Assembly: GCF_023343835.1 (NCBI RefSeq)
Contig: NC_064435.1
Location: 77,634,134 to 77,698,133, forward strand
Direction: 5' to 3'
Source of the DNA: Lagopus muta
Lineage: Eukaryota; Chordata; Aves; Galliformes; Phasianidae
DNA length: 64,000 nucleotides
The notes under the pieces: generated by a model
Databases searched by the model: none
Told to the model about the DNA's origin: nothing
Seen by the model: the letters and a program-made list of their open reading frames with translations, nothing else
Translations under genes and position numbers: made by a program
Part shown: positions 1-12,719 of the stretch, piece by piece
Layout: each line of letters starts with the position of its first letter
Position numbering within the stretch: position 1 is the first letter of the stretch

Positions 1-1938
1 CTGCTATAATACCAGCATCCGCCTTTGATGCCATGGGCCAGCATATTAAATAGGAGGCGTTTTTTTTTTCAGAGCAGCCCTCACCTTTAACTTTGTTTCT
101 TCAGGCAAAAGATTTTCATTGACATACAAATCAAGAGATTTGCTTTGGAGAAACCATTCTGAAGATGGCATTTGAAAGCACAAATTCTTTTTAAGAAAAG
201 AATAAATATGAGATTTCTAAAATATTTTTTCCTTACAAGATGGTTTCCTAAAGGCTGCCATATGACCAAGAGTTAAGTAGCAGCTGTTCTGAAATACAGT
301 GTGGCAACTTCTATAAGCTTAAAGACATCCATGATAATTTGTGTCACCTAAGCCCTTTTGGGTTTCTGCAGTTGGATATTGGGAACCACTGTTTCTAAGC
401 AGTCCGTTCAGTTTCTGTTTAGGTCTACATGAACTCACTCATATTGCAGCCTTAGAAATTGTAGGAATGTGTATTTCCTGATTCAGATAGGAAGGTGTAA
501 GGGTGATATGATCATCTAAGTAGGAGAACGCAGAGAGTATAGATCTAAATGCAACTCTAGGCTTGGCTGTAGAACTCAAAAACAAAAGGCAAACGTGATG
601 GGAAAATCAAGCAGGCACAGATTTAAGTCATAGGCTTCAAATTTGATTTCTTCCCACATTATATATAGAGACTCAGGTCAGTATTTCAGATTAGGGAAGT
701 TACTCAAAATGAAACCAAATTTCCTGTTTCAATTTTACAAGTTAAATTGAAAAATAAGGGTTGATTAAAAAACATCAGTACAATCCTTCAGAAAAGACAA
801 ATCTAATAAAGTGGGGAATTGTGACTCCTAAAAAAAAACATATTTAAGAATATGAATCATGTAATGAGTATGGGCATAATTATGCTAATAGCAATAGTCA
901 TGTTACTCTGGGAATCATTACACCAAGCCTCTGAGCATGCATTATATATATTAGTGGTTTCCTCAAACCTGAAGAGTCTAAAACAGAGTAACTCTTACAG
1001 TAAGAAAATTAGGGAAGTACAGGGAATGGGAAGGCAAAATCATATCTACCTACTTACCTTGTCTCAAATGATCACAAATACCTCAAATCTGTGGTGTATT
1101 CACCTTGCTAAGTGCCACTCTTGTCTTTACCAAAGTGGATCATGAGAATGTTGTCAATCCACCAGTCAAAATGCAGACTGTGATCATTATTTAGTGCTTG
1201 CTTGAGAAAAATAGATCAAAAAACAAACAAACAAAAACAAACAAACAAACAAACAAAAAAAAAAACACAAAACAATCCATCTCTAATTGAATTCAAGAGA
1301 AGCCCTAAGAAATAGATCGTGCCTCTAAAGAAGATAGAGGTGTTGCTACTATCCAACAAATATAGTTTCAAAGCACTGGCTTCTCTCCTAGAATAGGAAG
1401 GCCACAATCTGTTCCAGCTTTACCATATGGGATGCATTTCACATCCTGTGCAGCAGTTCAGTTGTTAACTGAGTTAACTGAGCTGCTTCCTACTCACAGT
1501 CTCTTCCTATTCACAGAAGACAGGGAAGTGCCAACTTTCTTCTACTGAATGAATCTAGGAAAGATCTGAGGCACACAACAACATGCTACCTATTTATCCT
1601 GTTTATCTCCTGTAAAACAGTTTTACAGACATCTTAACCATGATTGACATTCAGGTTTTAAGTTTGTCCCAAGAAAATCTAAATTCTTCACTTTTCTAGT
1701 TTTATTTTTAATTTTTATCCAAGAATACTTTTGCCTCTCCAGCTTTGATCTATATTCTCCAGACATATAAAAACCCTAAAGATGGTGATTATTTTCTCCT
1801 TAAGGATAGAAGGATCAAAGAAATCTCAGATGAAATTTGAATTAAAACATCAGGTAGCTCAGCACTTCAAGCCACAGCCTGAACTCCATAACTGGAGTGA
1901 TGTCAAAAGTAGAGCTGCATTTCATTCACGGTGATATT
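1..1938. other. AT-rich non-coding DNA, no gene seen
   Basis: No gene is supported here. The open frames are short and resemble no family I know, including a 97-codon frame at 852-1145 whose protein has no recognisable domain. The stretch contains an (AAAC)n microsatellite at 1217-1273 and a small inverted repeat at 1452-1487. The rest looks like unique AT-rich DNA. Confidence 0.7.
1217..1273. repeat. (AAAC)n microsatellite
   Basis: About 57 bases of AAAC units, interrupted by A-rich stretches and ending in an A run and ACAAAAC. The open frame that crosses it on the minus strand (Phe, Val, Cys and Leu rich) is a product of the repeat and not a gene. Confidence 0.9.
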
Positions 1939-2435
1939 AGCTGGTCAAGGGAAGTGGTTATCCCACTCTATATTGCACTCGTGTGCCCTCTTCTTGAGTA
2001 CTGTGAGCAGTTTTGGGTGCCACTGTACAAAAGAGACATAAAACTATTAGACAGCATCCAAACGAGGACTTTAAAGATGGTGAAGGCAAGGCATATAAGC
2101 AGCTGAGGCCTCTGGCTTGTTCAGTCCAGAGCAGAGGAGCTGAGGGAAGGCATCACGGTGGCTGCAGCTCCTCACAGGAAGTAGAAGGGCAGTGCTGCGC
2201 TCTGCCCTCTGTGACAGTGACAGGGCCCGAGGGAATGGAGCTATGAAAGGGGGCGGTTAGGTTGGTTATTAGGAGAAGGTTCTTCACCAGAATGCGGTTG
2301 AGCACTGATCAATTCAAGAAGCATCTGGACAACACTCTCAGATACGTGATCTGACTCTTGGGTGGTCCTGTGTGGAGCCAGCAGTTGAACTCAATAATCC
2401 TTATGGGTCCTTCCCAACTCAAGATATTCTATAAT
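1939..2435 (+). mobile_element. CR1 LINE fragment, 3' end with RT C-terminal remnant
   Basis: This is a 5'-truncated CR1 in sense orientation. Its first part translates (frame of 1897-2106) to a segment like the end of CR1 reverse transcriptase, with REVVIPLY-I-ALV followed by LEYCEQFW and an LYKRDIKLLDSIQ-like stretch. From about 2098 it carries a GC-rich block with AGCTGAGG..GGCATCACGGTGGCTGCAGCTCC. It closes with a GGGTCCTTCCCAACTC block and a degenerate ATTCTATAATTC tail, which marks the 3' terminus. The GC-rich block aligns by eye with the reverse complement of the CR1 at 43335-43738, so the two probably belong to the same subfamily. Several indels break the frame and it is not functional. 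Confidence 0.9.
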
Positions 2436-3901
2436 TCAAGTAGGAAGTGCCACACAACATCTTACACTTCTGGCAGTTGCTGCTTCAGAGGTGAAGAGAG
2501 TTGGGTTGATGACTGGATGGAAAGAGATACTGTGTAGAGTCAGCCCAGCCCCTTCTGGGCATATAACATCACGTGTGTTCCTAAATGCACCTGGGGCCAT
2601 TTGCAATGAACAAGGAACGTTCCTCTTATTTCTTCCTAACTTGTTTTAAGATGCTGCCTGTGTGTCCATACTCCTTTCTTTTGCTTAAGTAGAGTAACTG
2701 CTTTTGCACATGACCTGCAGAGACCAGGGAACAGGATGCCCCTTCCCCCTCACCTCCTTCTTGGCAACTTCTACCAGACAATGGCTCAGAAAATCTGAAT
2801 CCCCCACCCAAGATTTCTTGTAGCTGGAGGGCAGACACATTTCTCTTGCTTGTTTTAATTAGCATTGTATTTCACTGAATGCTATTAAAATAACTCAGAA
2901 AGACAAAGTGCTCAAATAAAGTGATATTGAATCATACCAGTATTTTTTTTCCTTACAACTCCTTAACATCTTAAGAGTCACAGGAGGTTTTCCTGCAGAT
3001 CTGGATGCCACTAATATTTTGAAACAATGCATTTCAAAACTTTTAAAATGCTAAAAAACAAGTATATATTTTTAATCCAAATGGCAAGAACTACGCAGAA
3101 AGCCAACTAAATTTATTTTCAGGATGCAATTTTTCAGAAAAAAAAAGAAAAAAGAAAAAAAAGATAGGTATCTGATACCAATTGGAATCACTTTATTGCA
3201 GTCAAAGGCCCTTTGAGATACAGAGTTTTGATTTTGTTTTCGGGTCTGATAGGAGAGTATTTTCAGTGACTTATTTATCAAGTTAAAAACATATTACCTC
3301 TATATTCCTCATACTCAAAAATGGCTACACTCAAGGAAAGTTAAAGAAAAAGAAAAAAAAAAAAAAACAGAACAACATTTTGGCAATTACAAGAACAGAA
3401 CTTCTTCAATACAGCAGGATAAATCCCCAGAAAGTTATAAGTAACTGAACTGCAAGTATGCCAGCAATTTTTACTGTCCCTGCTCTCCTGCCATAAACAG
3501 AAATACGTGAAAATATCTGGATCTTGAGAACTATTCAGTGCAGCAGGTAGTAATACCAAATTCAGATTCAGACCTTCCGAACCTTTCAGGTTAGAAACAC
3601 CTGAAATATGAATCATGAATAGAACTTTTAATTCGTAATCTGTATAGGACCACTGAAAACCTGGACTCATCTATTCTCTGTATCAACACAAATTAGCAAG
3701 GACAAAGTGTCCACCTGTAAAATATAAAGTCATGATTGCCAAAATCAGATCAGTGAGAGCAGGTGATGTCTGGAGCATCATACCATGAATCACAGGGTGA
3801 TGCTTTGACCTATATGCTGTTAACAGCTGCAAAACTGTACCAAGGTACATACTTATTTTTCTGACATCTCTTTTCCAAGTTGTTAATACTATCTGTTTTC
3901 A
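2436..3901. other. Non-coding DNA, no gene seen
   Basis: No gene or dispersed repeat is recognisable. The only compositional features are short A- and T-rich tracts, such as 3139-3161 and 3345-3367. The 109-codon minus frame at 3341-3670 starts from ordinary sequence and ends in a poly-Phe stretch encoded by the A-rich tract, so I treat it as chance. Confidence 0.6.
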
Positions 3902-3960
3902 TTCATAGAATCACTGAATCATAGGATCATTAAGATTGGAAAAGACTACTAAGATAATCA
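3902..3960 (-). mobile_element. CR1 LINE, very short 3'-terminal fragment
   Basis: About 59 bases matching the extreme 3' end of an avian CR1 on the minus strand. It starts with an ATAGAATCACTGAATCATAG-type tail and is followed by a block equivalent to the reverse complement of GTCTTTTCCAATCTTAATGATCC. The element is truncated to little more than its 3' end. Confidence 0.75.
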
Positions 3961-6900
3961 TGGGAGAAGCATAAGATGCACATGACTGTGAATAGAAAGG
4001 GAGAGGTACCATCTAGGTGTGACGTGTGCCATGGAAAAGTTTGAGTGTCAAGAAGCTTGAAGAAGACACCCAGGCCCAGTATCTTTACAACTTTTTATTT
4101 CCACCTGAACTGAGACAGGTGGTAGAGAACAACTTTTCAATCACAAAACAAGAGAGGGATAAGATGTAGAGTTCTATATGTATTATCTCATTAGCTCCTA
4201 AATCCTTTAGACACAGGGGTATGTGCTTTTTTTTCATTTGTTTGTTTTTTGTTTTTTTTTCCATGTAGTTTTTTGCATTTGAAAAGATTTTTAGATTCAC
4301 TTTTGTGCTTTACTGTCAACCTACCATCCCCCTTCCTACTCCCCCCTCATCCCACTTTGGTTTTTGTAGCAGTCACTTTTACTCTCTTAGATCTACAGCA
4401 TTATTGAACAAGCCTTTAGTGAAGCTGTTTTTGGTTCTGATCTCCTTTATCTTTTTAATGGTATTTCCCACCAAATTGATTCATATATGCTAATACTTTG
4501 ACAACTGAAGAAGTGGGTATGTCTGAGTTGTCATCTTGCAGTCAGTTTTTCCAGAGCCAAAAAAAGAGTGCTTCCCCATCAATTTATTTAACTTTTTGTC
4601 TACCTATCTATATTTCAAAAGCTATCCTTAAGACTGTTCTATGGACACGCGGTTTTTAAACATTTGAGAAACTACACAAGGATTTAGCCATGCAACTCAT
4701 ACATTGCCTAATAGAAATCATGTGATTAATTTCCTATGCAATCCTTTGACATTTTTTTCTTTTAAACTATAGCTGGGCAATTTGTATTTGCTGAAATGTG
4801 GACAAAGCTCTCTGTTAAACATCAGTAGGGGAATTATGAAACCTCCTTACACAGTAACTTACTTTTACAAATCTGAGCCCACATTGCTCTTATCTTTCCA
4901 TATTAGGCTTGATATGTTGTGTCAAGCATTTCAACCTCTAGCTTCCATCAAAAGATAAATGTCAGCTGCCTCTGAATTAATGGAACATGAGAGCAAATCA
5001 GTGCTCTGCACTCTCCACCCTGTGAAATATTTAAGTGTGCACTCACGTGACCTGACCTTGCTATTTCCACTTTCCCAGTTTGGTTTCTAGTGATTGAAGA
5101 AGTTTGAGGGTGCACATGCAGGATTTTCCTATCAAATGTCACTGCACTGTCCATCAGAAATTGTCTCTGTCCCTCTGAAACCAACAAGGTATTTTAATAA
5201 AGATAGGAACTATATTTAAAAAGAGAAGTAAGAATCTATGAATCATTTTTTGCTAATCAGGATAAATCAAAAAGAACTCAATTGCATATAGTATAACTCA
5301 TCACACATTCTCAAAGAAAAAATATACATTAGAGTGCTTCTGAAATTGTAGAGTGAAATTATATCACTGTAAGTTTTGTGTTGCTAACCAGATTCTTGAC
5401 CACGTAGCAAAAAAAAAAAAAAAGACTTGAACCAGTAACCACATACATTTTATATTGTAAATATATGGATATGTATATATATGTGTATTTATGTAATTCG
5501 TGTGTGTTTATATAGTATTAAAAATAAACTGCTTGCATAATAATACAGCAAAGAACAAGATTAAACCAGGACTTGTCTGTAAAAACAAATATACCAATTT
5601 ATCCAAACTTCTCAGTGTGAATATAATTACCATGGAGTCCTTAGTGAGGATAAATGAGACACCAGTACAGAAAGAAAATATCAGCTCTCTAAACACTGTT
5701 GTCCAGACCTACAGAGTATCCTTTCTGGTACAGCTGAAGCCCTGGGAGATGACCACTAGATTCAAAGCTGCTCTGTGATACCAGCTTGCACTGTTTGCAA
5801 TGGACAGCAGAGTACAGGATTTGGTAACAGTAAGAAAGATGAGAAAATAACTATTTCAAGACCTTCATAAATACATTTCAAGCATAAATACACCTCATGG
5901 GCAGAACAAGGGCAAGGTGCTAACCTGACACATTTTTAAAAGATCAGTCATAAAACTGTTCAGAGAAAAACCATTGCAGATCCTAACTTTAGCTCCTAAC
6001 AGCACAGCTGCTACACTGGCTTTCCAAAATGGGTATTTACATCTTTGACTGACTGGATTTCACATTCTATTGCATCAGTCACATCCTAGTCTAAATAATA
6101 GAGATTAAAAAAAAATAGTTGAGATGTAACATGTAGGAGAATTAGAGTTCTAAACCATTTTTTTAAGAATAAGGTACCTATTTTACAGTCTCTGAGGTTG
6201 TAACATTGGTGTTAAAACAGATATACATTTTTTTATGCATGTTGTTCTGCACAAGATTTTAAACAGTATTCTAAGCATATTTTCATATTGAATTCCATTC
6301 AATGGCAATATAAAGAAAAAAATTTCCATATAGATGGAGATATTGGCAGAGTAGATGTGTGTGGCTGAGGCAAAAATTAGAGTAAACAGAGAATTTCATC
6401 CTTCAACAATCTGAACTTAACATTTTCATAAGCTTCTCTTATGGTCCTTAAACAAAAATAAGAACAGAATCAAAGTCAGCTGTTTTTATAGCCCGTCTCA
6501 GGGACTGAATACAGAAGAATTACTTTTGGTCTCATCAGAATAAGAAACTGGTTCTGTATGTGCCTCCAGTGCCTGTGCTCACTTGTATACATCTCCTGAG
6601 CACTGCAAATATACTTCTAAACAGAAGAAAATGCAGAAAGCAGGGGGTTTTAATCTCCATATATAATCTAAGGCTTTTTCCTTTCTGTTTGACCATCTGA
6701 ACGGAAAAAAGTATGCACTATTTTTATCTGCTGAAGTATATCATGGCTGCTTAAGTGCAGATGTTCTGTGAATGGGGCCTACTAGTCACTACAGAAATTC
6801 AGTAATGAAAATGCTTAAAAGGAAACTTCAGATCCATATATGATCAACTATTCAAAGAATAGTTCTTAGTCAGTTGTTCATACGCTTTTAGCATTATGAC

Positions 6901-7560
6901 AACTAGTTCACATGATTACTGGAAACAGTAACTTCAGCAATGGTGTAAACTGCTGCAGCTGCAGTGAAGCTACAAATTCAAGAACAAGTTCACAAACCAG
7001 ATTCAAATGTGACCTGGTGCTCTGTAAAGACACTTGTATTTAGAATACTGATATGAATACTATGTACCTATATCACACTAATGTAAGAAAAAAATAAAGA
7101 ATACGGTAATTAAAGCAGAACGGTGCAGAGACAAATTACAAACTGCTTTGCTCCTCAAATGCACTGATTGCAGTTTATTTGCTATTTATTTGTTGCCTGA
7201 AGGATACCAGAACATTTCGTAAATAATATGCATACAACACCTTTAAGTGATAGGGAACAGCAGCTAAACTGTGCCTAATGCTGTACGAACTTTGGGTTTT
7301 ACTAATAAAAAATGGAAAAATGAGCGCCCACAGCAAAAAGAAGGAACCTTGTCACTGTGAAGCACCACAAGAAAGAGTCAAACTCTCAGCCTGAAGCATA
7401 AGGACCAAACAGATGACAACAAATGTAGGATGAATAAGTCACCCAAAAGACTACAAGCATCTGTCTTTTTCTGAAATGAGAACTAAAGCCACTTACACTT
7501 AAACTGAGAGTTGGTGTATGCGAATAGAGAAAAGTTCTACAATACTTTATATTTGAGCAT
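3961..7560. other. AT-rich non-coding DNA, no gene seen
   Basis: No coding or RNA gene is supported. I see a T-rich tract at about 4228-4262, an A15 run at 5409-5423 followed by TA/TG-rich sequence around 5450-5515, and a CTGCAGCTGCAG palindrome at 6953-6964 that contains a CAGCTG E-box core. The 92-codon plus frame at 5500-5778 has no domain I recognise. Confidence 0.6.
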
Positions 7561-7682
7561 TTTTAGATGTCAGGGGAAATTTTTCACTGAGAAGGCGGTG
7601 AGGCATCAGCACAGGCTGCCCAGAGAAGCTGTGGATGTTCCATCCCTGGAGGTGTTTAAAGCCAGTTTGGATGGGGCCCCAA
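7561..7682 (+). mobile_element. CR1 LINE fragment lacking its 3' tail
   Basis: A sense CR1 fragment. It has the ATGT.AGG.GGAAATTTTTCACTGAGA segment, GAGGCATCAGCACAGGCTGCC, GAAGCTGTGGATG, CCATCCCTGGAGGTGTTTAA and AGCCAGTTTGGATGGGGCCC. These are in the order seen in the other CR1 3' regions of this window (12305-12420, 20130-20230, 38305-38400). Similarity stops right after the GGGGCCCC block, so the terminal ~100 bases with the TTCCAACC block are deleted or have decayed beyond recognition. Confidence 0.85.
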
Positions 7683-9137
7683 TACAACCTTCACTTGGTT
7701 AGATAAAGATGTTAAGAACATCATGTAAGCTTGATGTTTTTTTTTAAACTGAAATTGAAAAACATCACAGAAGTTGAGCTGGTATTCTCTGGGCAAAGCT
7801 GTAGGCCCAGGTCTTTCACAGACCATCACTGCCACCAGCTAACCACTAGTAATAAGTACTTACGATCATAAAGGTGTAAAAAGATTACTTTTTAAGTTCA
7901 CAATTTTCAAGCTACAAAATCTTAAATTTAACTTCAATAAAGTGAATTGTTTAAAGAATGTTAGTTAAAGAGAGTACATCCAGTTGGTTAAATTGTCCAG
8001 AATCCAGCTTTCAACCTACATGGGGGTCTGAGTAAAAATAACCTATATAACATTTCTTCCATGAAGGTAAAGCATCATAAAATGTACATTTCCACCGAGG
8101 AGAAAGAATCTGTTGTGAGACAGCAAGATGCTCTTGGAAAGAGTACAAGAGCGAAGTTCTGTGAAGTGTTATACATATTGATGTATACACATCTTTCTTT
8201 TTTCTGCAGCATTAAATAATTCCTTAATTCCATTCTGATTTTTCATATTTATTTTTATCTTTTGACAGCCCTACTTTGCTCCTATGATACTCTGACACTT
8301 GTTTTGGCAATGCTGGTCAGTTACGTTACGTGATCTTTTGGCACTGCTACAGACTTTACAGCCTACCAGCGAGCATCCTCTCCACAGCGTGAAAAGTGCT
8401 GGACTCTAGTTCAGGAGGCTCTAGTTTGGTCAGGGGTCAGGATGTGCCTGTGGAGAAGGGGCAGGAGGGAGAAACAAGAAGACAGAGTTGATTCCAGCTT
8501 TCCCCAGCCGCCTTCAGCTAGCTGGCACCACAGGGGCTGTGTGGAAAAGCCTGCACACCCTAATGCACCACTGCATTTTTGCGTGCTCTTGCACAAAGAC
8601 ACTGGCAGATGAAAAGGCAAGAGGGAGTGCTTCTTGCACCTATTAGGAATTAACAGGACATAATCTAGCTCTATATAATTAGCCACTGATACTCATTCAC
8701 ACTACAGCAATCACTATTATTAGCAAGAATAAGCAATAGAGCCGTGGATCTGCAAGCAACCCCTTTTTATCCAGAGGCTCTCACTCATAACAACCAGCTG
8801 CCTATGCGTACCTCCTTACTTCAGTTGGTGGGTCAGCACTGCTGATGAGCCTGCTGGGGTGCAAAAGTATCAGGCAAGCAGTCTGCTCACAAACAGGGTT
8901 AATGTTTATTTTCTTTGTGGTATTGCTGATATTTTGCAAGGTGTAGCACAAAGGAAAACTTCTGCCAAAGCTAATGTAAGTAATTACAGCATTTGGGGAG
9001 TAGGTGGGGAAATTTCAGGATGAGCCTGAATTTTTCCACCAGGAGATGCTATACACATCCATGAGTTCAATATATCCATCTAAAATGGATGACTAGGGAG
9101 GTATGCAGAAATGCTCTTCAGAGTTGTCCTAAAAAAG
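7683..9137. other. Non-coding DNA, no gene seen
   Basis: No gene is supported. The 91-codon minus frame at 8411-8686 lies in a locally GC-richer stretch (8380-8600) but has no recognisable domain. No microsatellite of note. Confidence 0.6.
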
Positions 9138-9575
9138 TCATAGAATGGCTTATGTTGGATGATGCATTAAAGCCCATCCAGTTCCAACTCCCTCTGCCGT
9201 GGGTAGGGCTGCCCCCCACCAGCTCAGGATGCCCAAGACCCCATCTAACCTGGCCTTGAGCACCTCCAGGGATGTGGCACCCAGCTTCTCTGGGCAGCTG
9301 TGCCAGGGCCTCACTGCCCTTCCCGTAAAGAATGTCCTTCTGACATCTAATCTAAATTTCCCCTCTTTTAGTTTAAAATTATTCCTCCTTCTCCTTTCAT
9401 AATCAGACCATGTATAAAGTTGTTCACCCCCTTATGTTTATAAACCCTTTTCAAGTACTGGAAGGCCACAGTATTATCTCCCCAGAGCCTTCTCTTCTCC
9501 AGGCTAAAGAAGCCCAGCTTCCTCAGCCTTTCTTTATGGCCCTTCTCTAGACCCACTCCAACAACTCCTTTATGA
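9138..9575 (-). mobile_element. CR1 LINE fragment, 3' end
   Basis: A minus-strand CR1 of about 440 bases. On the plus strand it begins with the reverse complement of the 3' tail (CATAGAATGGCTTATGTTGG). It then shows the reverse complements of the GGATGGGGTCTTGGGCATCC, CCCTGGAGGTGCTCAAGGCC, GCTGCCCAGAGAAGCTGGG, TTTAGATTAGATGTCAGAAGG and AGCCTGGAGAAGAGAAGGCT blocks. The minus-strand frame at 9368-9556 decodes to LGFFSLEKRRLWGDN, a typical CR1 RT C-terminal tail, but it is interrupted. Its near-complete 3' end makes it one of the better preserved copies here. Confidence 0.92.
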
Positions 9576-11809
9576 TTTTAAATAGAACATATGGAAGGTC
9601 AAACAACACAATTGGAAAAACAGGATCTATCCACTGGAAGTGGAAATGGATGCAATTCATCTCCGCTTATTTTTCTGATACAGACATTGAGGATAGATTG
9701 TCAGTTTTGATACCTATGCACTAGTTGTAGGCTACATTTCATTTCAGCAGTGTATCACACTGCTATCCAAGCAGTCACTGCAGGCATGAAATTACCTGAA
9801 AGACTCATCCACAAAGCAATTCCAGTGCACAGAGTTGCCTAAGAGACTTATTATACTATAATAATATAAATATGTAAACATTACACACTAGGAGTCTTAT
9901 TGATCTTTGCTACCAAACATGACATCATTATTAATAAAAGCATAATGGGATAGTTATAAATATGCAAAATAATAGCATATTAACCTAAATAGCACCAACA
10001 AATTGTACAGCTTAGCATAAAATTGAAAACCACTAACCAAACGCTGTAGTTTGTTCATACTGGAAGCAGTAAGGAATCATGCATAATGCAACAGTGCAAC
10101 TGCTAACAACAGCCTCATGAAGATAATTTAAGCTAGAGCTGGACAAGCTCCAGGAATTCTGCCTAGAGAGTAAATGCAGAGCTTTTCTTCTCTTTTTAAG
10201 TGAAAGAGCTCTGACTTGTTTAGCTCACTGTCCCAGGTGAGTATTATTAGGAGGCAAAGGATCATTTGAAAAGTTAAGAGATAAACAGCTTATAAATAAT
10301 ACAATTATGCAAAGATATATACATAAGGAAAAAATCTAGGTGAGTCCGGACAACTTGAAAGAAGGGGAAAGAAGCAAGAAAAATGAGAAAAAAGAAGAGA
10401 GACAGTGTGTTGCCAAATGTTATTCATTAAATAAAAAGCATTACACTGTAGAAAAGAGCCCAGAGAACGTCAGCAACATAGCAAAAGGAATTTAGACTAT
10501 AAGCCATTCAAAGCTGCCATCATATTTTCTGTATTCTAAATACTGAGTATTTATGACCTATAAAAATAATATTATTAGTATAAGAATATTGCTTATAATA
10601 ATTAGGAAAAGATACTATTAATGAGAGCAGAGAGCATGCTACAGTTCAAGAATAAAAAACAGGAGTGGAGCTTTTTTGACACATATTATGTGAGAGGTTT
10701 AGGCTAGCTTCTCTGAATGGTCCACTACTGACCTCAGAATCTATGACACTCAGGAATTTTAGCTGACAAAGGCTTTTCTTTACTTTGTATCTTTTCTTCC
10801 CTTTTTGTAATGGCATGAGTGATTCTTAAAATGAAACTAAAATGGAATTGTATTAACCCTGATAATGGCTGAGAAGTCAAGGTCAGCATGAAGAATCTGA
10901 GTCTCTGGCTTGGGACAATGCCCATAGCAGGGCATAGCACTGTCCCATATCCAGAGATTCAATCAGTAACAGAACTGGAGACAGCTCTTTAATTTTATTT
11001 GTCAACTTTAATGTCATAAAGAGCACATGTTATTAAAACGCTTTTTTAATTACTATTATTTAAAAGTTTCTAAATTATATTTGCTGAAAATTAAACAGAA
11101 TGAAATATATGAGAAAAAGATTGAGTTTAGTTGGGTAAAAACAACAGAAATATATACAAAAGACCAATCTAAATATTTTGCATGTCACAGTTCCTGTATT
11201 TTGGCCACCTTTGATCCTTAACCATATACTCAAAAAATTCTTAATGAACTTTCTATTATTTGATAACTCCAAATTACCTAAAGGTACTGGAAAGGTTTAA
11301 AAACCTTCCACTGGAACTGGGCTGAATTTGAAGTTCATACCATTACACCATTTGAAGTTTCATACCAGATAAAGTTATGAATGACTTCATTATAAAACAA
11401 CAATTTAAAGTTAATTAGCATTTTTCCTCTTCAAACCACTGTGAAAGCTTTAACTAGCTAATCCTTATCCCCTTTCCTGACGTCTAAGTGTTATAGTGAA
11501 CCACCTGAACAGCACATACATGTTTGTTTATGATCATTCTCCTAGTGCCTTGAATCTCTACTGTTAATATAAATTTCAACAGCAGGTAACCTTTGCAACT
11601 TTCACAATGTAACGTATGTTCTCAATATACAGGCTTTATAATACATGCCCAACAGCTAAGTCTGCAGATATCTCATATTTTCTTACATACATTTCCAACA
11701 TTTGTCACTCCAGAGGAGCAAGGAGAAATCAGAAGCAAAAACAAATTGTCGTTTCCCAGCATCAAATTCACAGTACCTGGACATTTCTGATTGTTCAGAA
11801 CATTCATGC

Positions 11810-11810
<1 letters not shown>
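9576..11810. other. AT-rich non-coding DNA, no gene seen
   Basis: No gene or recognisable dispersed element. It is strongly AT-rich at 9840-10080 and 10540-10640. The open frames here are chance frames rich in Lys, Asn, Ile and Tyr. Confidence 0.6.
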
Positions 11811-11863
<53 letters not shown>

Positions 11864-11875
11864 CACATACATACT
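11811..11875. repeat. Compound (AC)n(AT)n microsatellite
   Basis: Twelve AC units (11817-11840) run directly into eleven AT units (11841-11862) and then into ACACATACATAC. A second shorter AC array lies at about 11914-11926. Open frames on both strands cross this array and encode Thr-His, Ile-Tyr or Cys-Val repeats; they are artefacts of the array. Confidence 0.95.
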
Positions 11876-11979
11876 GGCTATACATATAGCTATAGATAAA
11901 TATATCTTTATATACACACACACACTAGTTTTTGGTAGTGCCAAATGTCAAAGGCTAGAAGATATATATAAGTCAAGAG

Positions 11980-12516
11980 GAGATTGTCCCTCTTTACTCT
12001 GCCCTTGTGAGGCCCCATATGGAGTACTGCATCCAGGTTTGGGGCCCCCAGAACAAGACTTGGAGATGTTGGAGAAGATCCAGAAGAGGGCCACAAAGAG
12101 GATCAAGGGCTGAAGCAGTTTTCCAATAAAGACAGGCTAAGGAAGTTGGGCTTGTTCACACTGGAGAAGTCTTTGGGGAGACTTCACTGCAGCTATCCAG
12201 TATTTGAAGGAAGATTATGTACAGGAGGAAAATAAACTTTTTACAAGGTAGATAGTGATGGCACAAGGGGAAATGGTTTTCAACTAAAAGAGGGGAAATT
12301 TAGATTAGATGTTAGGAGGAAATTCTTTACTCGGAGAGTGGTGATGTAGTGGCTCAGCTGCCCAGAGAAGCTGTGGGTGCCCCATCCCTGGAGTTATTCA
12401 AGGCCAGTTGGATGGCCCCAGGGCAGTCCGATGGGGGGCAGCTCTGCCCATGGCAGGGGAGATGGAGCTAGATGATCTTTGAGGTCTCTTCCAACCTAAG
12501 CCATTCTACGATTCCA
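11980..12516 (+). mobile_element. CR1 LINE fragment, RT C-terminus to 3' tail
   Basis: A sense CR1 of about 540 bases. The first 130 bases correspond to the RT C-terminal tail: CCTCTTTACTCTGCCCTTG, GGAGTACTGCATCCAGGTTTG, and codons for [17 protein letters not shown] near 12060-12110. Then follow the GGCTAAGGAAGTTGGGCTTG, AGTATTTGAAGGAAGATTAT, AATTTAGATTAGATGTTAGG, CTGCCCAGAGAAGCTGTGG and GATGGAGCTAGATGATCTTTG blocks. It ends at TTCCAACCTAAGCCATTCTACGATTC, a near-complete 3' end. Frameshifts and a stop make it non-functional. Confidence 0.94.
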
Positions 12517-12696
12517 CACACATATACATATGAGCTACCATACCTCACCAGAGCATTCAGATTGCCAGCACTGGAAGGTCAGACTGAAGAGTTGGAACAC
12601 AGATGTGAAATGACTGAAACTACAAACCTAGCCAAATCAGTGAGGCATCATCCTCAGTTCTTCTGACTGTAAAACCAAAGTCCTGCCCTCCCTCAC

Positions 12697-12719
12697 TTTT
12701 TTTTTTTTTTTTTTTTTTT
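12697..12719. repeat. Poly(T) tract, 23 bases
   Basis: An uninterrupted T23 run that ends at GGGTGACAG. No SINE or retrocopy body is recognisable on either side. Confidence 0.95.

Noticed and set aside
3341..3670. 109-codon minus-strand frame
   Set aside because: It ends in poly-Phe encoded by an A-rich tract and has no recognisable domain.
11616..12113. 165-codon plus-strand open frame
   Set aside because: It is built from the AC/AT microsatellite (Thr-His and Ile-Tyr repeats) fused to a CR1 RT tail. It is not a gene.
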